Positions 45,405 to 53,838 of a stretch of 64,000 nt of DNA are shown here, one piece after another. The first letter of the stretch is position 1, and every line of letters begins with the position of its first letter. The notes under the pieces were generated by a model, which was not told where the DNA came from, made no database searches, and saw nothing but the letters and a program-made list of their open reading frames with translations. Both the position numbers and the translations under genes were made by a program. The stretch is from Streptomyces sp. NBC_00273 (GTDB taxonomy: Bacteria > Actinomycetota > Actinomycetes > Streptomycetales > Streptomycetaceae): NCBI RefSeq assembly GCF_036178145.1, contig NZ_CP108067.1:4712001-4776000 (forward strand). The letters are read 5' to 3'.

Positions 45405-46076
45405 TCAGCGGGACGCCGCCGCCCGCGGCAGCAGCAGCCGGTCCGCCGCCACCAGCGCGCCCTCCACCAGCAGGGCGAGCGCGGCCACCAGCAGGGCGCC
45501 CGCGACGACCTGCGGGGTGTTGTACGTGTTGAAGCCGGCGGTGATGATCCGGCCGAGGCCGCCCTGGCCGACCATGGCGGCGATCGTGGCCGTGGCGATG
45601 ACCTGCACGGCGCCCGAGCGCAGCCCGGTCATCACCATGGCGCGCGCGAGGGGCAGTTCGACGCGCAGGAAGAGCTGGGTCCCGGACATGCCCATGCCGC
45701 GGGCCGCCTCCACGACCGAGCGGTCCACCTCGCGCATGCCGACGTACGCGTTGGTCAGCAGCGGTGGAACGGCGAAGAGCACGAGCGCGGCGATGGTGGG
45801 CAGGTAGCCGGCGTTGCGCAGCGGGGAGACCATGAACAGCGCCAGCACCGCGAAGACGGGGACGGCCCGGCCGATGTTGGAGATGTTGATCGCGAGGGTG
45901 CCGCCCTTGCCGAGGTGGCCGAGGAGCAGGCCGATCGGCAGCGCCACCGCGCAGGCGATCGCGAGCGCGACCGCGCTGACGTAGACGTGCTCGCCGAGCC
46001 GGTGCCAGACACCGCTCTCCCCCGACCAGTTGGCCCCGTTCGCCAGCCAGTCCCAGGCCCCTGTGATCACGTCCAC
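45405..46076 (-). CDS. ABC transporter permease (OpuBB/OsmW type) 1
   Basis: 223 residues with about five transmembrane helices and the binding-protein-dependent transport signature (EAARGMGMSGTQLFLRVELPLARAMVMTGLRSGAVQVI). It starts at GTG 46076, 4 bp after the stop of the second permease, and is followed by the binding protein. Confidence 0.9.
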   Translation of the reverse strand: MDVITGAWDWLANGANWSGESGVWHRLGEHVYVSAVALAIACAVALPIGLLLGHLGKGGTLAINISNIGRAVPVFAVLALFMVSPLRNAGYLPTIAALVLFAVPPLLTNAYVGMREVDRSVVEAARGMGMSGTQLFLRVELPLARAMVMTGLRSGAVQVIATATIAAMVGQGGLGRIITAGFNTYNTPQVVAGALLVAALALLVEGALVAADRLLLPRAAASR

Positions 46077-46080
46077 GACT

Positions 46081-46827
46081 TCAGGCCTCCTTCGCCGGAG
46101 CCGCAGCGGACGCCGATGCCGATGCCGATGACGGCGACGGCGACGAAGCCGCGGGCCGGGCGCCGGCCCGGGTCCACGGGGTGAGCAGCCGCTGTACGCC
46201 GAGCAGCAGCAGGTCGGCCACGAGCGCGAGCAGCACGCACAGCACCGAGGCGGTGAGCACCTGCGCCTTGAAGGAGCTGTTCACGGCCGGGGCAATGAGA
46301 TTGCCGAGGCCGCCCTTGCCGACGATGGAGCCGACCGTGGTCAGCGCGACCGTCGAGACGGTCGCGATCCGGACCCCGGCGAGCAGCGCGGGCAGCGCGA
46401 GCGGCAGTTCGACCTGCCACAGCAGGCGCCCCGGGCCGTACCCCATGCCGCGGGCGGCCTCCCGCACGTCCTCGGGGACGGCCTCCAGGCCGGCCAGGAC
46501 GTTGCGGACCAGGATCGTCAGCGAGTACAGCACCAGCCCGGTCACCACCAGCGCCGCCGAGAGTCCGAAGACCGGCAGCAGCAGGGAGAACATGGCAAGC
46601 GAGGGGATCGTGTAGAGGAGGGTGGTCAGGCCCAGGACGGGCGCCGCCCAGTGGCGGCCGCGGCGGGCCAGCAGGGCGAGCGGCACGGACACGGCGATGC
46701 CGATCAGGACCGACACGCCCGTGATCCAGATGTGTTCGAGGGTGGCGTCGGTGAGCTCCTGGGAGCGGGAGGTGACGTAGTCCCAGCAGATCCAGTCGTT
46801 CGCCACCAGGCAGTTCTGTGCCGCCAT
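46081..46827 (-). CDS. ABC transporter permease (OpuBB/OsmY type) 2
   Basis: 248 residues. Five to six helices and the EAA loop (REAARGMGYGPGRLLWQVELPLALPALLAGVRIATV). A low-complexity Pro/Ala/Ser tail ends the protein. ATG 46827 is chosen because GGGTGAGGGG lies just upstream. First gene of the permease-permease-binding protein operon. Confidence 0.9.
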   Translation of the reverse strand: MAAQNCLVANDWICWDYVTSRSQELTDATLEHIWITGVSVLIGIAVSVPLALLARRGRHWAAPVLGLTTLLYTIPSLAMFSLLLPVFGLSAALVVTGLVLYSLTILVRNVLAGLEAVPEDVREAARGMGYGPGRLLWQVELPLALPALLAGVRIATVSTVALTTVGSIVGKGGLGNLIAPAVNSSFKAQVLTASVLCVLLALVADLLLLGVQRLLTPWTRAGARPAASSPSPSSASASASAAAPAKEA

Positions 46828-46980
46828 GCCCCTCACCCCCCACCCGTCATTCGAACGTACGCATTCACGGTCACCCGTTACGGCGACCCTAACCCCCGCC
46901 ACCCCCAATGGCCGGAATCCTTCGCAGGGGGGCAACACGCCCTTCACAAATCACCGGCCGCCGTGCGGAAAGATGGGTTC

Positions 46981-47943
46981 GTGATCCGATTCGAGCACGT
47001 GACCAAGCGCTACCCCGACGGGACGACAGCCGTCGAGGACCTGTCCTTCGAGGTGGCGGAGGGTGAGCTGGTCACGCTCGTGGGACCGTCCGGCTGCGGC
47101 AAGACGACCACGATGAAGATGGTCAACCGGCTGATCGACCCGACCTCCGGCCGGATCCTGCTGAACGGCGAGGACATCGCGGCCGCCGATCCGGTCGAGC
47201 TGCGCCGCCGGATCGGGTACGTCATCCAGCAGGTCGGGCTCTTCCCGCACAAGACGGTGCTGGAGAACACGGCGACCGTGCCGCAGCTGATCGGCACCCC
47301 GAAGGCGCGGGCCCGCGCCCGGGCGGCCGAGCTGCTGGAACTGGTGGGCCTCGACCCGGCCGTGTACGGGGGCCGGTACCCGGAGCAGCTGTCCGGCGGG
47401 CAGCGCCAGCGCGTCGGCGTGGCCCGCGCGCTCGCCGCCGATCCGCCGGTGCTGCTGATGGACGAGCCGTTCGGCGCGGTGGACCCGGTGGTGCGCGAGC
47501 GGCTGCAGAACGAGTTCCTGACCCTGCAGAAAACGGTGCGCAAGACGATCCTGCTGGTCACCCACGACCTGGAGGAGGCGATCCGGCTCGGCGACCGCAT
47601 CGCGGTCTACGGCACCGGCACCATCGAGCAGTTCGCCCGCCCGGCGGCCGTGCTCGGGGCGCCCGCCACCGACTACGTGGCCTCCTTCGTCGGCGCCGAC
47701 CGGGGGCTCAAGCGGCTCGCGGTCACCGCGGTCGGGGCGGCCGACCTGGCCCCGGCGCAGGGAGAGGATCCGGCGGCCTCGGTGGAGTTGGGGTCGACGC
47801 TGCGCGCGGCGCTCGCCGCCCTGCTGCAGGAGGACTCGGGGCGGATCGGCGTCACGGACCCCGAATCCGGCGCGCTGGTCGGCGTACTGACGCCGGAGGG
47901 CGTCCACCGGGCGCTGCGCCGGGCCCAGCTGCAGGAGGCATGA
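46981..47943 (+). CDS. ABC transporter ATP-binding protein (OpuBA/OsmV type)
   Basis: 320 residues from GTG 46981. Walker A GPSGCGKTT at 35-43, Q-loop YVIQQVGLFPH, signature LSGGQRQRV, Walker B LLMDEPFGAVD and switch His in LLVTHDLEEA are all present. The C-terminal extension ends in one CBS-like unit (GRIGVTDPESGALVGVLTPEGVHRAL); classical OpuA-type ATPases have two, so osmosensing may differ. Unusually it is divergent from its permease genes, with a 153-bp shared regulatory region. Confidence 0.93.
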   Translation: MIRFEHVTKRYPDGTTAVEDLSFEVAEGELVTLVGPSGCGKTTTMKMVNRLIDPTSGRILLNGEDIAAADPVELRRRIGYVIQQVGLFPHKTVLENTATVPQLIGTPKARARARAAELLELVGLDPAVYGGRYPEQLSGGQRQRVGVARALAADPPVLLMDEPFGAVDPVVRERLQNEFLTLQKTVRKTILLVTHDLEEAIRLGDRIAVYGTGTIEQFARPAAVLGAPATDYVASFVGADRGLKRLAVTAVGAADLAPAQGEDPAASVELGSTLRAALAALLQEDSGRIGVTDPESGALVGVLTPEGVHRALRRAQLQEA

Positions 47944-48000
47944 CTCCGGAAGGACGCCGGAAGGACGCCGAAAGGGCGCCGGGCGGCCCCGGAAACAGCG

Positions 48001-48026
48001 GTGACCGGCCTCGGGAGGCCGGTCAC
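48001..48026. terminator. bidirectional hairpin terminator
   Basis: A perfect 12-bp inverted repeat GTGACCGGCCTC / GAGGCCGGTCAC with a 2-nt centre, between the convergent ATPase and esterase genes. Confidence 0.7.
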
Positions 48027-48069
48027 GGGTGTCGGGCGGTCGGGGTGCCGGGTGTCGGCACGCGGCGGG

Positions 48070-49179
48070 TCAGGCCTGGATGCGGCCGCTCATCCACATC
48101 AGCATCGGCGGGATCTCGCGTCGCCACGTGTTGAAGTTGTGGCCACCGCTGTCGAGGATGATGGAGGAGACCCGGTCCGGGCCCTGCACCTTCTTGATGA
48201 ACTTCTTGGTGTCGGCGAGGTTCGGCTCGCCCTTCTCGCTGCTGGTCACGAGGAAGGACGTACCGGTCGGCTTCTTGTGCTCGACGCTGTGCAGGACGTC
48301 CGCACGCTTCTTCAGCTTCTCGTCCCCGTGGAACAGGTCACCGGTCGTCGGGTCGTCCGGGGCTTCGTAGTACGCCGACAGACCCGCGGCGGCGCCGAAG
48401 GTCTGCGGGTAGTGCGCGGCGATCTTCAGGGCGCAGTAGCCGCCCGTGGAGTTGCCGATGAAGCCCATGTTCTGGGGCTTCTTGCCGACCCGGAAGGTGT
48501 CCGTGATGGCCTGCGGGAGGTCCTCGCCGAAGAAGGTCTCGGTCTGCGGGCCACCGGGTATGTCGACGCACTCGGTGTCACGCGGCGGCGCCACGGTCGG
48601 GCGCAGCATCACCAGGATCATCGGCTTCATCTTGCCCGACTTGGACAGGCTGAAGGCCTTCATCGGGTAGTCGAGCCCTTTGATGAGGTTCTCGGCGGTG
48701 CCCGGGTAGCCCGTCAGGACGATGGACGCGGGGAAGTTCTGGTCCTTGTGCTGGGGCTGGAAGTACTCCGGCGGGAGCCAGACGTAGCCGGGGCTCGTTA
48801 TCTTCGACTTCTGCCCGGTTATGGCAACCTTCAGGATCTGACCACCGACCTGGGGCTTGGCGCCACCGGGTACGTCCAGCTTCTGCTTGTCGACGACCTT
48901 GATGTCCTTGCTGCTCATCGAGTGGTCGACGACCTTGCCCATGGACGTCTCCTGACCGAGCAGGTCGGCCCAGGAACCGTAGAAGAGGAACGACTTGTTA
49001 GCCGCCAGCCCCACAGCCGAGAACAGCGCCAGCTGGGTCGCCAGCAGCAGCCCGATGCGGCCGGCGAACGCGCGCCAGGTGCGGCCCGAGAGCTTCGGCC
49101 AGAACCACACCGTGGCCGCGAAGAGCAGCACACCGACGAGGATGGCCAGCGCCAGAACCGTATTACTGGTGAGACCCAT
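48070..49179 (-). CDS. membrane-anchored esterase, Ag85-like alpha/beta hydrolase
   Basis: 369 residues. Two N-terminal transmembrane helices (about 4-26 and 43-61) place the catalytic domain outside the cell. The hydrolase domain begins at GGQILKVAITGQKSKITS, has FPASIVLTGYPGT, the nucleophile elbow GNSTGG with Ser244 and a C-terminal DSGGHNF with the catalytic His. The family is related to mycobacterial antigen 85 and other surface esterases, but mycolic acids are not expected in Streptomyces. It is divergent from an MprF-like gene, which raises the possibility that it acts on aminoacylated lipids. Confidence 0.88.
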   Translation of the reverse strand: MGLTSNTVLALAILVGVLLFAATVWFWPKLSGRTWRAFAGRIGLLLATQLALFSAVGLAANKSFLFYGSWADLLGQETSMGKVVDHSMSSKDIKVVDKQKLDVPGGAKPQVGGQILKVAITGQKSKITSPGYVWLPPEYFQPQHKDQNFPASIVLTGYPGTAENLIKGLDYPMKAFSLSKSGKMKPMILVMLRPTVAPPRDTECVDIPGGPQTETFFGEDLPQAITDTFRVGKKPQNMGFIGNSTGGYCALKIAAHYPQTFGAAAGLSAYYEAPDDPTTGDLFHGDEKLKKRADVLHSVEHKKPTGTSFLVTSSEKGEPNLADTKKFIKKVQGPDRVSSIILDSGGHNFNTWRREIPPMLMWMSGRIQA

Positions 49180-49232
49180 GAGCAGTCAGTCGACTTTCTG
49201 GTGGCAGGACTGTTTTTTTACGACGAAAGAGT

Positions 49233-49257
49233 GAACCCGCTCCTCGTCGATGTCGTC
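49233..49257 (+). promoter_or_regulatory. ECF-type promoter candidate for the MprF-like gene
   Basis: GAACC (49233-49237), 16 bp, CGTC (49254-49257): the typical GAAC-N16-CGTC layout of ECF promoters. The counterpart gene in S. coelicolor has been reported as a SigE target, and sigE is in this window. Confidence 0.4.
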
Positions 49258-49331
49258 CTAAGGGACGCACCACACACCGGAGGCTGTCGCGGCCTTCGGC
49301 CACATGATCTCTCGCGGAGCAACGGGAAGCG

Positions 49332-51179
49332 ATGTCTAGCAGGATAGATGGCGATAAGTCGGGACAGGTTCCGAGCAGGGTCCGCCGAATCCTCCGAGGC
49401 CCACAGCCGGAGTCGGTGCCCGGCCTGGTAGGTACGGCCGTCATGATCGTCGGCCTTCTGGACGTCGCAGCAGGGGTGTTCCCGCGTTTCCGGCACAGCC
49501 GGATCCACGCGCTCGCCGAGGTGCTGCCGGTGTTCGGCCCCTTCGCAGCGGCCCTCGCCATCAGCGCGGGCGTACTGCTCCTGCTGCTCGCGCACGGCCT
49601 CAAGCGCCGCAAGCGCCGGGCCTGGCGAGCGGCGGTCGTGCTGCTGCCGGCCGGTGCCGTGGCGCAGTTCCTCTACCGGCACTCGATCCCCGGCGTGGTC
49701 ATCGCAGCGCTGCTCTTCGTGCTGCTGCTGCGCCACCAGAACGAATTCAAGGCGCTGCCCGACCCGCGCAGCCGCTGGAAGGCCCTCGCCAACTTCGTGG
49801 TGATGAGCGCCGGATCCATCGGGCTCGGCCTGCTCATCGTGAACGTCCACCCGAACCGGGTCGTCGGCAACCCGAGCCTGTACGAGCAGATCACGCACGT
49901 CGTCTACGGCCTCTTCGGCTTCGAGGGCCCCGTCGACTACGCGGGCCAGGTGTCCTGGACCGTCGGGTACTCCCTCGGCGCCCTCGGCATGCTGACCGCG
50001 CTCACCACCATCTACCTGGCCTTCCGTCCCGAGCACCCGGCCGCCCGGCTCACCGCCGACGACGAGGGCAAGCTGCGCGAGCTGCTCGCCAAGCACGGCG
50101 GCCGCGACTCGCTCGGCCACTTCGCGCTCCGCCGCGACAAGGCCGTCGTCTTCTCCCCCAGCGGCAAGGCCGCCGTCACCTACCGCGTCGTCTCCGGTGT
50201 GATGCTCGCCTCCGGCGACCCCATCGGCGACGTCGAGGCCTGGCCCGGCGCGATCGAGCGGTTCATGGAGGAGGCCAAGGCCCACTCCTGGACCCCGGCC
50301 GTCGTGGGCTGCAGCGAGACCGGCGGCGAGGTCTGGACCCGCGAGACCGGTCTGGACGCCCTGGAGCTGGGTGACGAGGCGATTGTCGATGTCAAAGACT
50401 TCTCCCTCGCGGGCCGTCCCATGCGCAATGTCCGCCAGATGGTGAAGCGCATCGAGCGCAACGGTTACACCACCCAGGTCCGCCGGGTCAGCGAGCTGAC
50501 CGACGAGGAACTGGAGCGGGTCCGCGGCGCGGCCGAGGCCTGGCGCGGTACCGACACCGAGCGCGGCTTCTCGATGGCCCTGGGCCGGGTCGGCGAGGAG
50601 GGCGACGGCGACTGCTTCATCGCCACCGCGCACCGCGTGGAGGAGGGCGACACCAGCCCGTTCGGCGACCTGAAGGCCGTCCTGCACTTCGTCCCGTGGG
50701 GCAAGGACGGCATGTCGCTGGAGCTGATGCGCCGCGACCGCGCCGCCGACCCCGGCATGAACGAGCTGCTGATCGTGGCCTCGCTCCAGGCCGCCCCCGA
50801 CCTGAAGATCGAGAAGGTCTCGCTGAACTTCGCGATGTTCCGCGCGGCCCTCGCCCGCGGCGAGAAGATCGGCGCCGGCCCGGTCCTGCGGATGTGGCGC
50901 GGCCTGCTGGTCTTCCTCTCCCGCTGGTTCCAGATCGAGTCGCTCTACAAGTTCAACGAGAAGTTCCGCCCCCGCTGGGAGCCGCGCTTCATGGTCTACC
51001 GCAACAGCCGCGACCTGCCCCGCATCGGCTTCGCCGTGATGCAGGCCGAGGGCTTCGTCACGGTGGCCCTGCCCCGGCTCTTCGCCAGCCGCCGCCGTCC
51101 CAAGCCGGTGCGCACCTGCGCGCACAACCACATGACGACCGTGCCCAAGCAGCCGGAGCGCGAGGTCCAGCCCGCGTAG
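49332..51179 (+). CDS. MprF-like aminoacyl-phosphatidylglycerol synthase (DUF2156)
   Basis: 615 residues. About six transmembrane helices (residues 28-225) precede the cytosolic LPG-synthase C-terminal domain (VVFSPSGKAAVTYRVVSGVMLASGDPIGD, VDVKDFSLAGRPMRNVRQMVKRIERNGYT, MNELLIVASL, LNFAMFRAAL, FQIESLYKFNEKFRPRWEPRF). These enzymes use lysyl- or alanyl-tRNA to aminoacylate phosphatidylglycerol, reducing membrane negative charge and conferring resistance to cationic peptides. It has fewer TM helices than Staphylococcus MprF and no fused lysyl-tRNA synthetase as in mycobacterial LysX. A 28-bp hairpin terminates it. Confidence 0.92.
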   Translation: MSSRIDGDKSGQVPSRVRRILRGPQPESVPGLVGTAVMIVGLLDVAAGVFPRFRHSRIHALAEVLPVFGPFAAALAISAGVLLLLLAHGLKRRKRRAWRAAVVLLPAGAVAQFLYRHSIPGVVIAALLFVLLLRHQNEFKALPDPRSRWKALANFVVMSAGSIGLGLLIVNVHPNRVVGNPSLYEQITHVVYGLFGFEGPVDYAGQVSWTVGYSLGALGMLTALTTIYLAFRPEHPAARLTADDEGKLRELLAKHGGRDSLGHFALRRDKAVVFSPSGKAAVTYRVVSGVMLASGDPIGDVEAWPGAIERFMEEAKAHSWTPAVVGCSETGGEVWTRETGLDALELGDEAIVDVKDFSLAGRPMRNVRQMVKRIERNGYTTQVRRVSELTDEELERVRGAAEAWRGTDTERGFSMALGRVGEEGDGDCFIATAHRVEEGDTSPFGDLKAVLHFVPWGKDGMSLELMRRDRAADPGMNELLIVASLQAAPDLKIEKVSLNFAMFRAALARGEKIGAGPVLRMWRGLLVFLSRWFQIESLYKFNEKFRPRWEPRFMVYRNSRDLPRIGFAVMQAEGFVTVALPRLFASRRRPKPVRTCAHNHMTTVPKQPEREVQPA

Positions 51180-51255
51180 CCCTCGCCGGGCGCGGGCCGG
51201 TACGGGCCGAGAACCCGGCAGCAGCCGGGGGAGCCCGACGCAGCCCCGAACGCCG

Positions 51256-51324
51256 GACAGGGCCCCGGCGCCCTCGCACCGCCCGGCCAGGGCAAGGGCG
51301 GTGCGAGGGCGCCGGGGCCCTGTC
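51256..51324. terminator. very long perfect hairpin (28-bp stem)
   Basis: Positions 51256-51283 and 51297-51324 are exact reverse complements, with a 13-nt loop. There is no T-tract. It ends 30 bp before the folP start codon and must block read-through from the MprF-like gene. Confidence 0.85.
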
Positions 51325-51340
51325 GTATCCAGGTCAGCCC

Positions 51341-51346
51341 TACCCT
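51341..51346 (+). promoter_or_regulatory. -10 hexamer of folP, leaderless type
   Basis: TACCCT followed by 7 nt and ATG 51354. The -35 region would fall in the last bases of the upstream hairpin. Confidence 0.55.
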
Positions 51347-51353
51347 TGGACCT

Positions 51354-52226
51354 ATGAACACGAAGCGCGGAGCCACCGGCAGGGGCCGGGTCGCAGGTCT
51401 GCCGGACTGGGACCGCTGCGCGGTCATGGGCGTCGTCAACGTCACTCCCGACTCCTTCTCCGACGGCGGTCGGTGGTTCGACACCACCGCCGCGGTCAAG
51501 CGCGGCCTCGACCTCGTCGAGCACGGCGCCGACCTCGTCGACGTCGGCGGCGAGTCCACCCGGCCCGGCGCCTCCCGCGTCGACGAGGAGGAGGAGCTGC
51601 GCCGGGTCGTCCCCGTGGTCCGGGGCCTGGCCTCCGAAGGCGTCACCGTCTCCGTGGACACCATGCGCGCGGCCGTCGCCGCCCGGGCCGTCGAGGCAGG
51701 CGCGACCCTGGTCAACGACGTCAGCGGCGGCCTGGCCGACCCCGGGATGATCCCGGCCGTCGCCGCCGCCGAGGTGCCCTTCGTCGTGATGCACTGGCGC
51801 GGCTTCAGCGCCGACATGAACAGCCTCGCCGTCTACGACGACGTGGTCGCCGAGGTCACCGCCGAGCTGCGGACCCGGATCGACGCGGTCGTGGCCGGCG
51901 GGATCGCCCCCGAGCGGCTCCTCGTCGACCCCGGCCTCGGGTTCGCCAAGAACGCCGAGCACGACCTGGCCCTCGTCGCCCACCTGCCGGAGCTACGCGC
52001 GCTGGGCTTCCCGCTGCTGGTCGCCGCGTCGAGGAAGCGTTTCCTCGGCCGGGTCCTGGCCGGCGGGGCCGACACCACCCCGCCGCCCGCCCGCGAGCGG
52101 GACGCCGCCACGGCCGCCGTCTCCGCGATCGCCGCCCACCAGGGCGCCTGGGCCGTACGGGTGCACGAGGTACGGGCGACCGCGGACGCGGTTCGAGTGG
52201 CCCGTGCCGTGGAAGGCGCACTCTGA
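51354..52226 (+). CDS. folP: dihydropteroate synthase FolP
   Basis: 290-residue TIM barrel that condenses DHPP with p-aminobenzoate, the sulfonamide target. Conserved loops: MGVVNVTPDSFSDGG, LVDVGGESTRPGA, SVDTMRAAV, LVNDVSGG, VMHWRG, LVDPGLGFAKN, LVAASRKRFLG and VRVHEV. It begins a folate cluster (folP, NTF2-like, folB, folK). Confidence 0.97.
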   Translation: MNTKRGATGRGRVAGLPDWDRCAVMGVVNVTPDSFSDGGRWFDTTAAVKRGLDLVEHGADLVDVGGESTRPGASRVDEEEELRRVVPVVRGLASEGVTVSVDTMRAAVAARAVEAGATLVNDVSGGLADPGMIPAVAAAEVPFVVMHWRGFSADMNSLAVYDDVVAEVTAELRTRIDAVVAGGIAPERLLVDPGLGFAKNAEHDLALVAHLPELRALGFPLLVAASRKRFLGRVLAGGADTTPPPARERDAATAAVSAIAAHQGAWAVRVHEVRATADAVRVARAVEGAL

Positions 52227-52251
52227 TCCGTACTCACCGACAAGGAGCACC

Positions 52252-52695
52252 GTGAGCAGAACCGACATCGAGGCGGTCGAAGAGGTCAACACGGCCTTCT
52301 ACGAGGCAATGGAGCGGGGGGACTTCGACTCACTGTCGGCGCTCTGGCTGGAGGACGAGATCTCCTGCGTCCACCCCGGCTGGCCGGTGCTCTCGGGCCG
52401 CGGCGAGGTCCTGCGCTCGTACGCGCTCATCATGTCGCACACCGACTACATCCAGTTCTTCCTCACCGACACCAAAGTGGCCGTAATAGGCGATACCGCC
52501 CTGGTGACGTGTACGGAGAACATCCTCAGCGGCGGCCCCGCCGAGGACAGCGGGGAGCTCGGCCCGCTCGTCGGCCAACTGGTCGTCGCGACGAATGTGT
52601 TCCGACGCACATCCGAGGGCTGGCGACTCTGGTCCCACCACGGTTCTCCCGTCCTCACGGAGTCCGACGAGGACGACGAGGACGACGCCTCCTGA
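52252..52695 (+). CDS. NTF2-like/SnoaL-type small protein
   Basis: 147 residues from GTG 52252, with AAGGAG upstream. The cone-shaped NTF2 fold is indicated by VEEVNTAFYEAMERGDFDSLSALWLEDEISCVHPGWPVLSGRGEVLRSY and the C-terminal WRLWSHHGSP. The tail is strongly acidic (ESDEDDEDDAS). No catalytic residues can be assigned. Its place between folP and folB in Streptomyces suggests a folate-related or stress-related role, but this is positional only. Confidence 0.85.
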   Translation: MSRTDIEAVEEVNTAFYEAMERGDFDSLSALWLEDEISCVHPGWPVLSGRGEVLRSYALIMSHTDYIQFFLTDTKVAVIGDTALVTCTENILSGGPAEDSGELGPLVGQLVVATNVFRRTSEGWRLWSHHGSPVLTESDEDDEDDAS

Positions 52696-52824
52696 CCCCT
52701 TCGGCGGGAGCCGGAGTATTTCGCAGGTAAATTCGAAGACGGACGACGCCGACCGCACTCGGCGCAGCCATGGCCCCGGGGAGCCCCGGGACCGGAAGCA
52801 CCTACCAAAGCAGGAGTGATTCGC

Positions 52825-53184
52825 GTGGATCGTGTCGCGCTGCGCGGCCTCAAGGCTCGCGGGCACCACGGCGTCTTCCCCCGGGAACGCGAGGAAGGCC
52901 AGACCTTCATCGTCGACCTCGTGCTGCACCTCGACACCCGCCCCGCGGCGGCCGGAGACGACCTGGCGAAGACCGTGCACTACGGGGTCGTCGCCGAGGA
53001 GGTCGTCGACGTGGTCCAGGGCGAGCCCGTCGACCTGATCGAAACCCTGGCCGAGCGAATCGCCCAGCAGTGCCTCAAGCACGAAGCGGTGGCGCAGGTG
53101 GAGGTCGTCGTCCACAAGCCGGACGCGCCCATCACCGTCCCCTTCGACGACGTGACCATCACGATCACCCGGAGCCGCGCATGA
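52825..53184 (+). CDS. folB: dihydroneopterin aldolase FolB
   Basis: 119 residues. The T-fold enzyme cleaves dihydroneopterin to hydroxymethyl-dihydropterin and glycolaldehyde. Motifs: LRGLKARGHHGVFPREREEGQTFIVDL, TVHYGVVAEEV, LIETLAERIAQQCL and VVVHKPDAPI (catalytic Lys). GTG 52825 is chosen because AGGAG lies 8 nt upstream; an earlier in-frame GTG at 52816 overlaps that ribosome-binding site. It overlaps folK by ATGA. Confidence 0.95.
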   Translation: MDRVALRGLKARGHHGVFPREREEGQTFIVDLVLHLDTRPAAAGDDLAKTVHYGVVAEEVVDVVQGEPVDLIETLAERIAQQCLKHEAVAQVEVVVHKPDAPITVPFDDVTITITRSRA

Positions 53185-53789
53185 ACAACGGACTGAACGC
53201 TCAGAGCGACCCCACCGTCCAGCCGGTCCCCGCCTCCGTCGTGGAGGCGGTCGACGCGGCGGACGTGACCCTGTCCAACCCCAAATGGGCCGTGATCGCG
53301 CTCGGCGCGAACCTCGGCAACAGGCTGGAGACCCTGCAGGGTGCCATCGACGCCCTCGGGGACACGCCCGGCATGCGGGTCAAGGCCGTCTCCCCCGTCT
53401 ACGAGACCGAGCCGTGGGGCGTCGAACCCGGTTCGCAGCCCTCGTACCTCAACGCGGTCGTCGCCGTGAAGACCACCCTGCCGCCGTCCTCGCTCCTGGA
53501 GCGCGCGCACGCCGTCGAGGAGGCCTTCGACCGCGTCCGCGAGGAGCGCTGGGGGCCGCGCACGATCGACGTGGACATCGTCGCGTACGCCGACCGGGTC
53601 TCCGACGACCCGGTGCTCACCCTCCCGCACCCGCGCGCCCACCAGCGTGCCTTCGTACTGGCCCCCTGGCACGACATCGACCCGGAGGCCCAGATCCCGG
53701 GCCGCGGCCCGGTCACGGCACTGCTGGCCGAAATCGGCCTGGTCGGCGTGGAACCGCGCCCCGACCTGGAACTCCACCTCCCCGAGTAG
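53181..53789 (+). CDS. folK: HPPK, 2-amino-4-hydroxy-6-hydroxymethyldihydropteridine pyrophosphokinase
   Basis: 202 residues. An Asn/Val-rich N-terminal extension of about 35 residues precedes the HPPK fold: AVIALGANLGNRLETLQGAIDAL, VSPVYETEPWG, YLNAVVAVKT, RWGPRTIDVDIVAY (RxxPRxIDIDxx metal-binding Asp pair) and LPHPRAHQRAFVLAPWHDI. It transfers pyrophosphate from ATP to hydroxymethyl-dihydropterin, feeding FolP. Confidence 0.96.
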   Translation: MNNGLNAQSDPTVQPVPASVVEAVDAADVTLSNPKWAVIALGANLGNRLETLQGAIDALGDTPGMRVKAVSPVYETEPWGVEPGSQPSYLNAVVAVKTTLPPSSLLERAHAVEEAFDRVREERWGPRTIDVDIVAYADRVSDDPVLTLPHPRAHQRAFVLAPWHDIDPEAQIPGRGPVTALLAEIGLVGVEPRPDLELHLPE

Positions 53790-53838
53790 TCGTTAGTAGC
53801 CTGTTCACGGCTACTCGCTGAAAGTGGGGAACGGGCAA

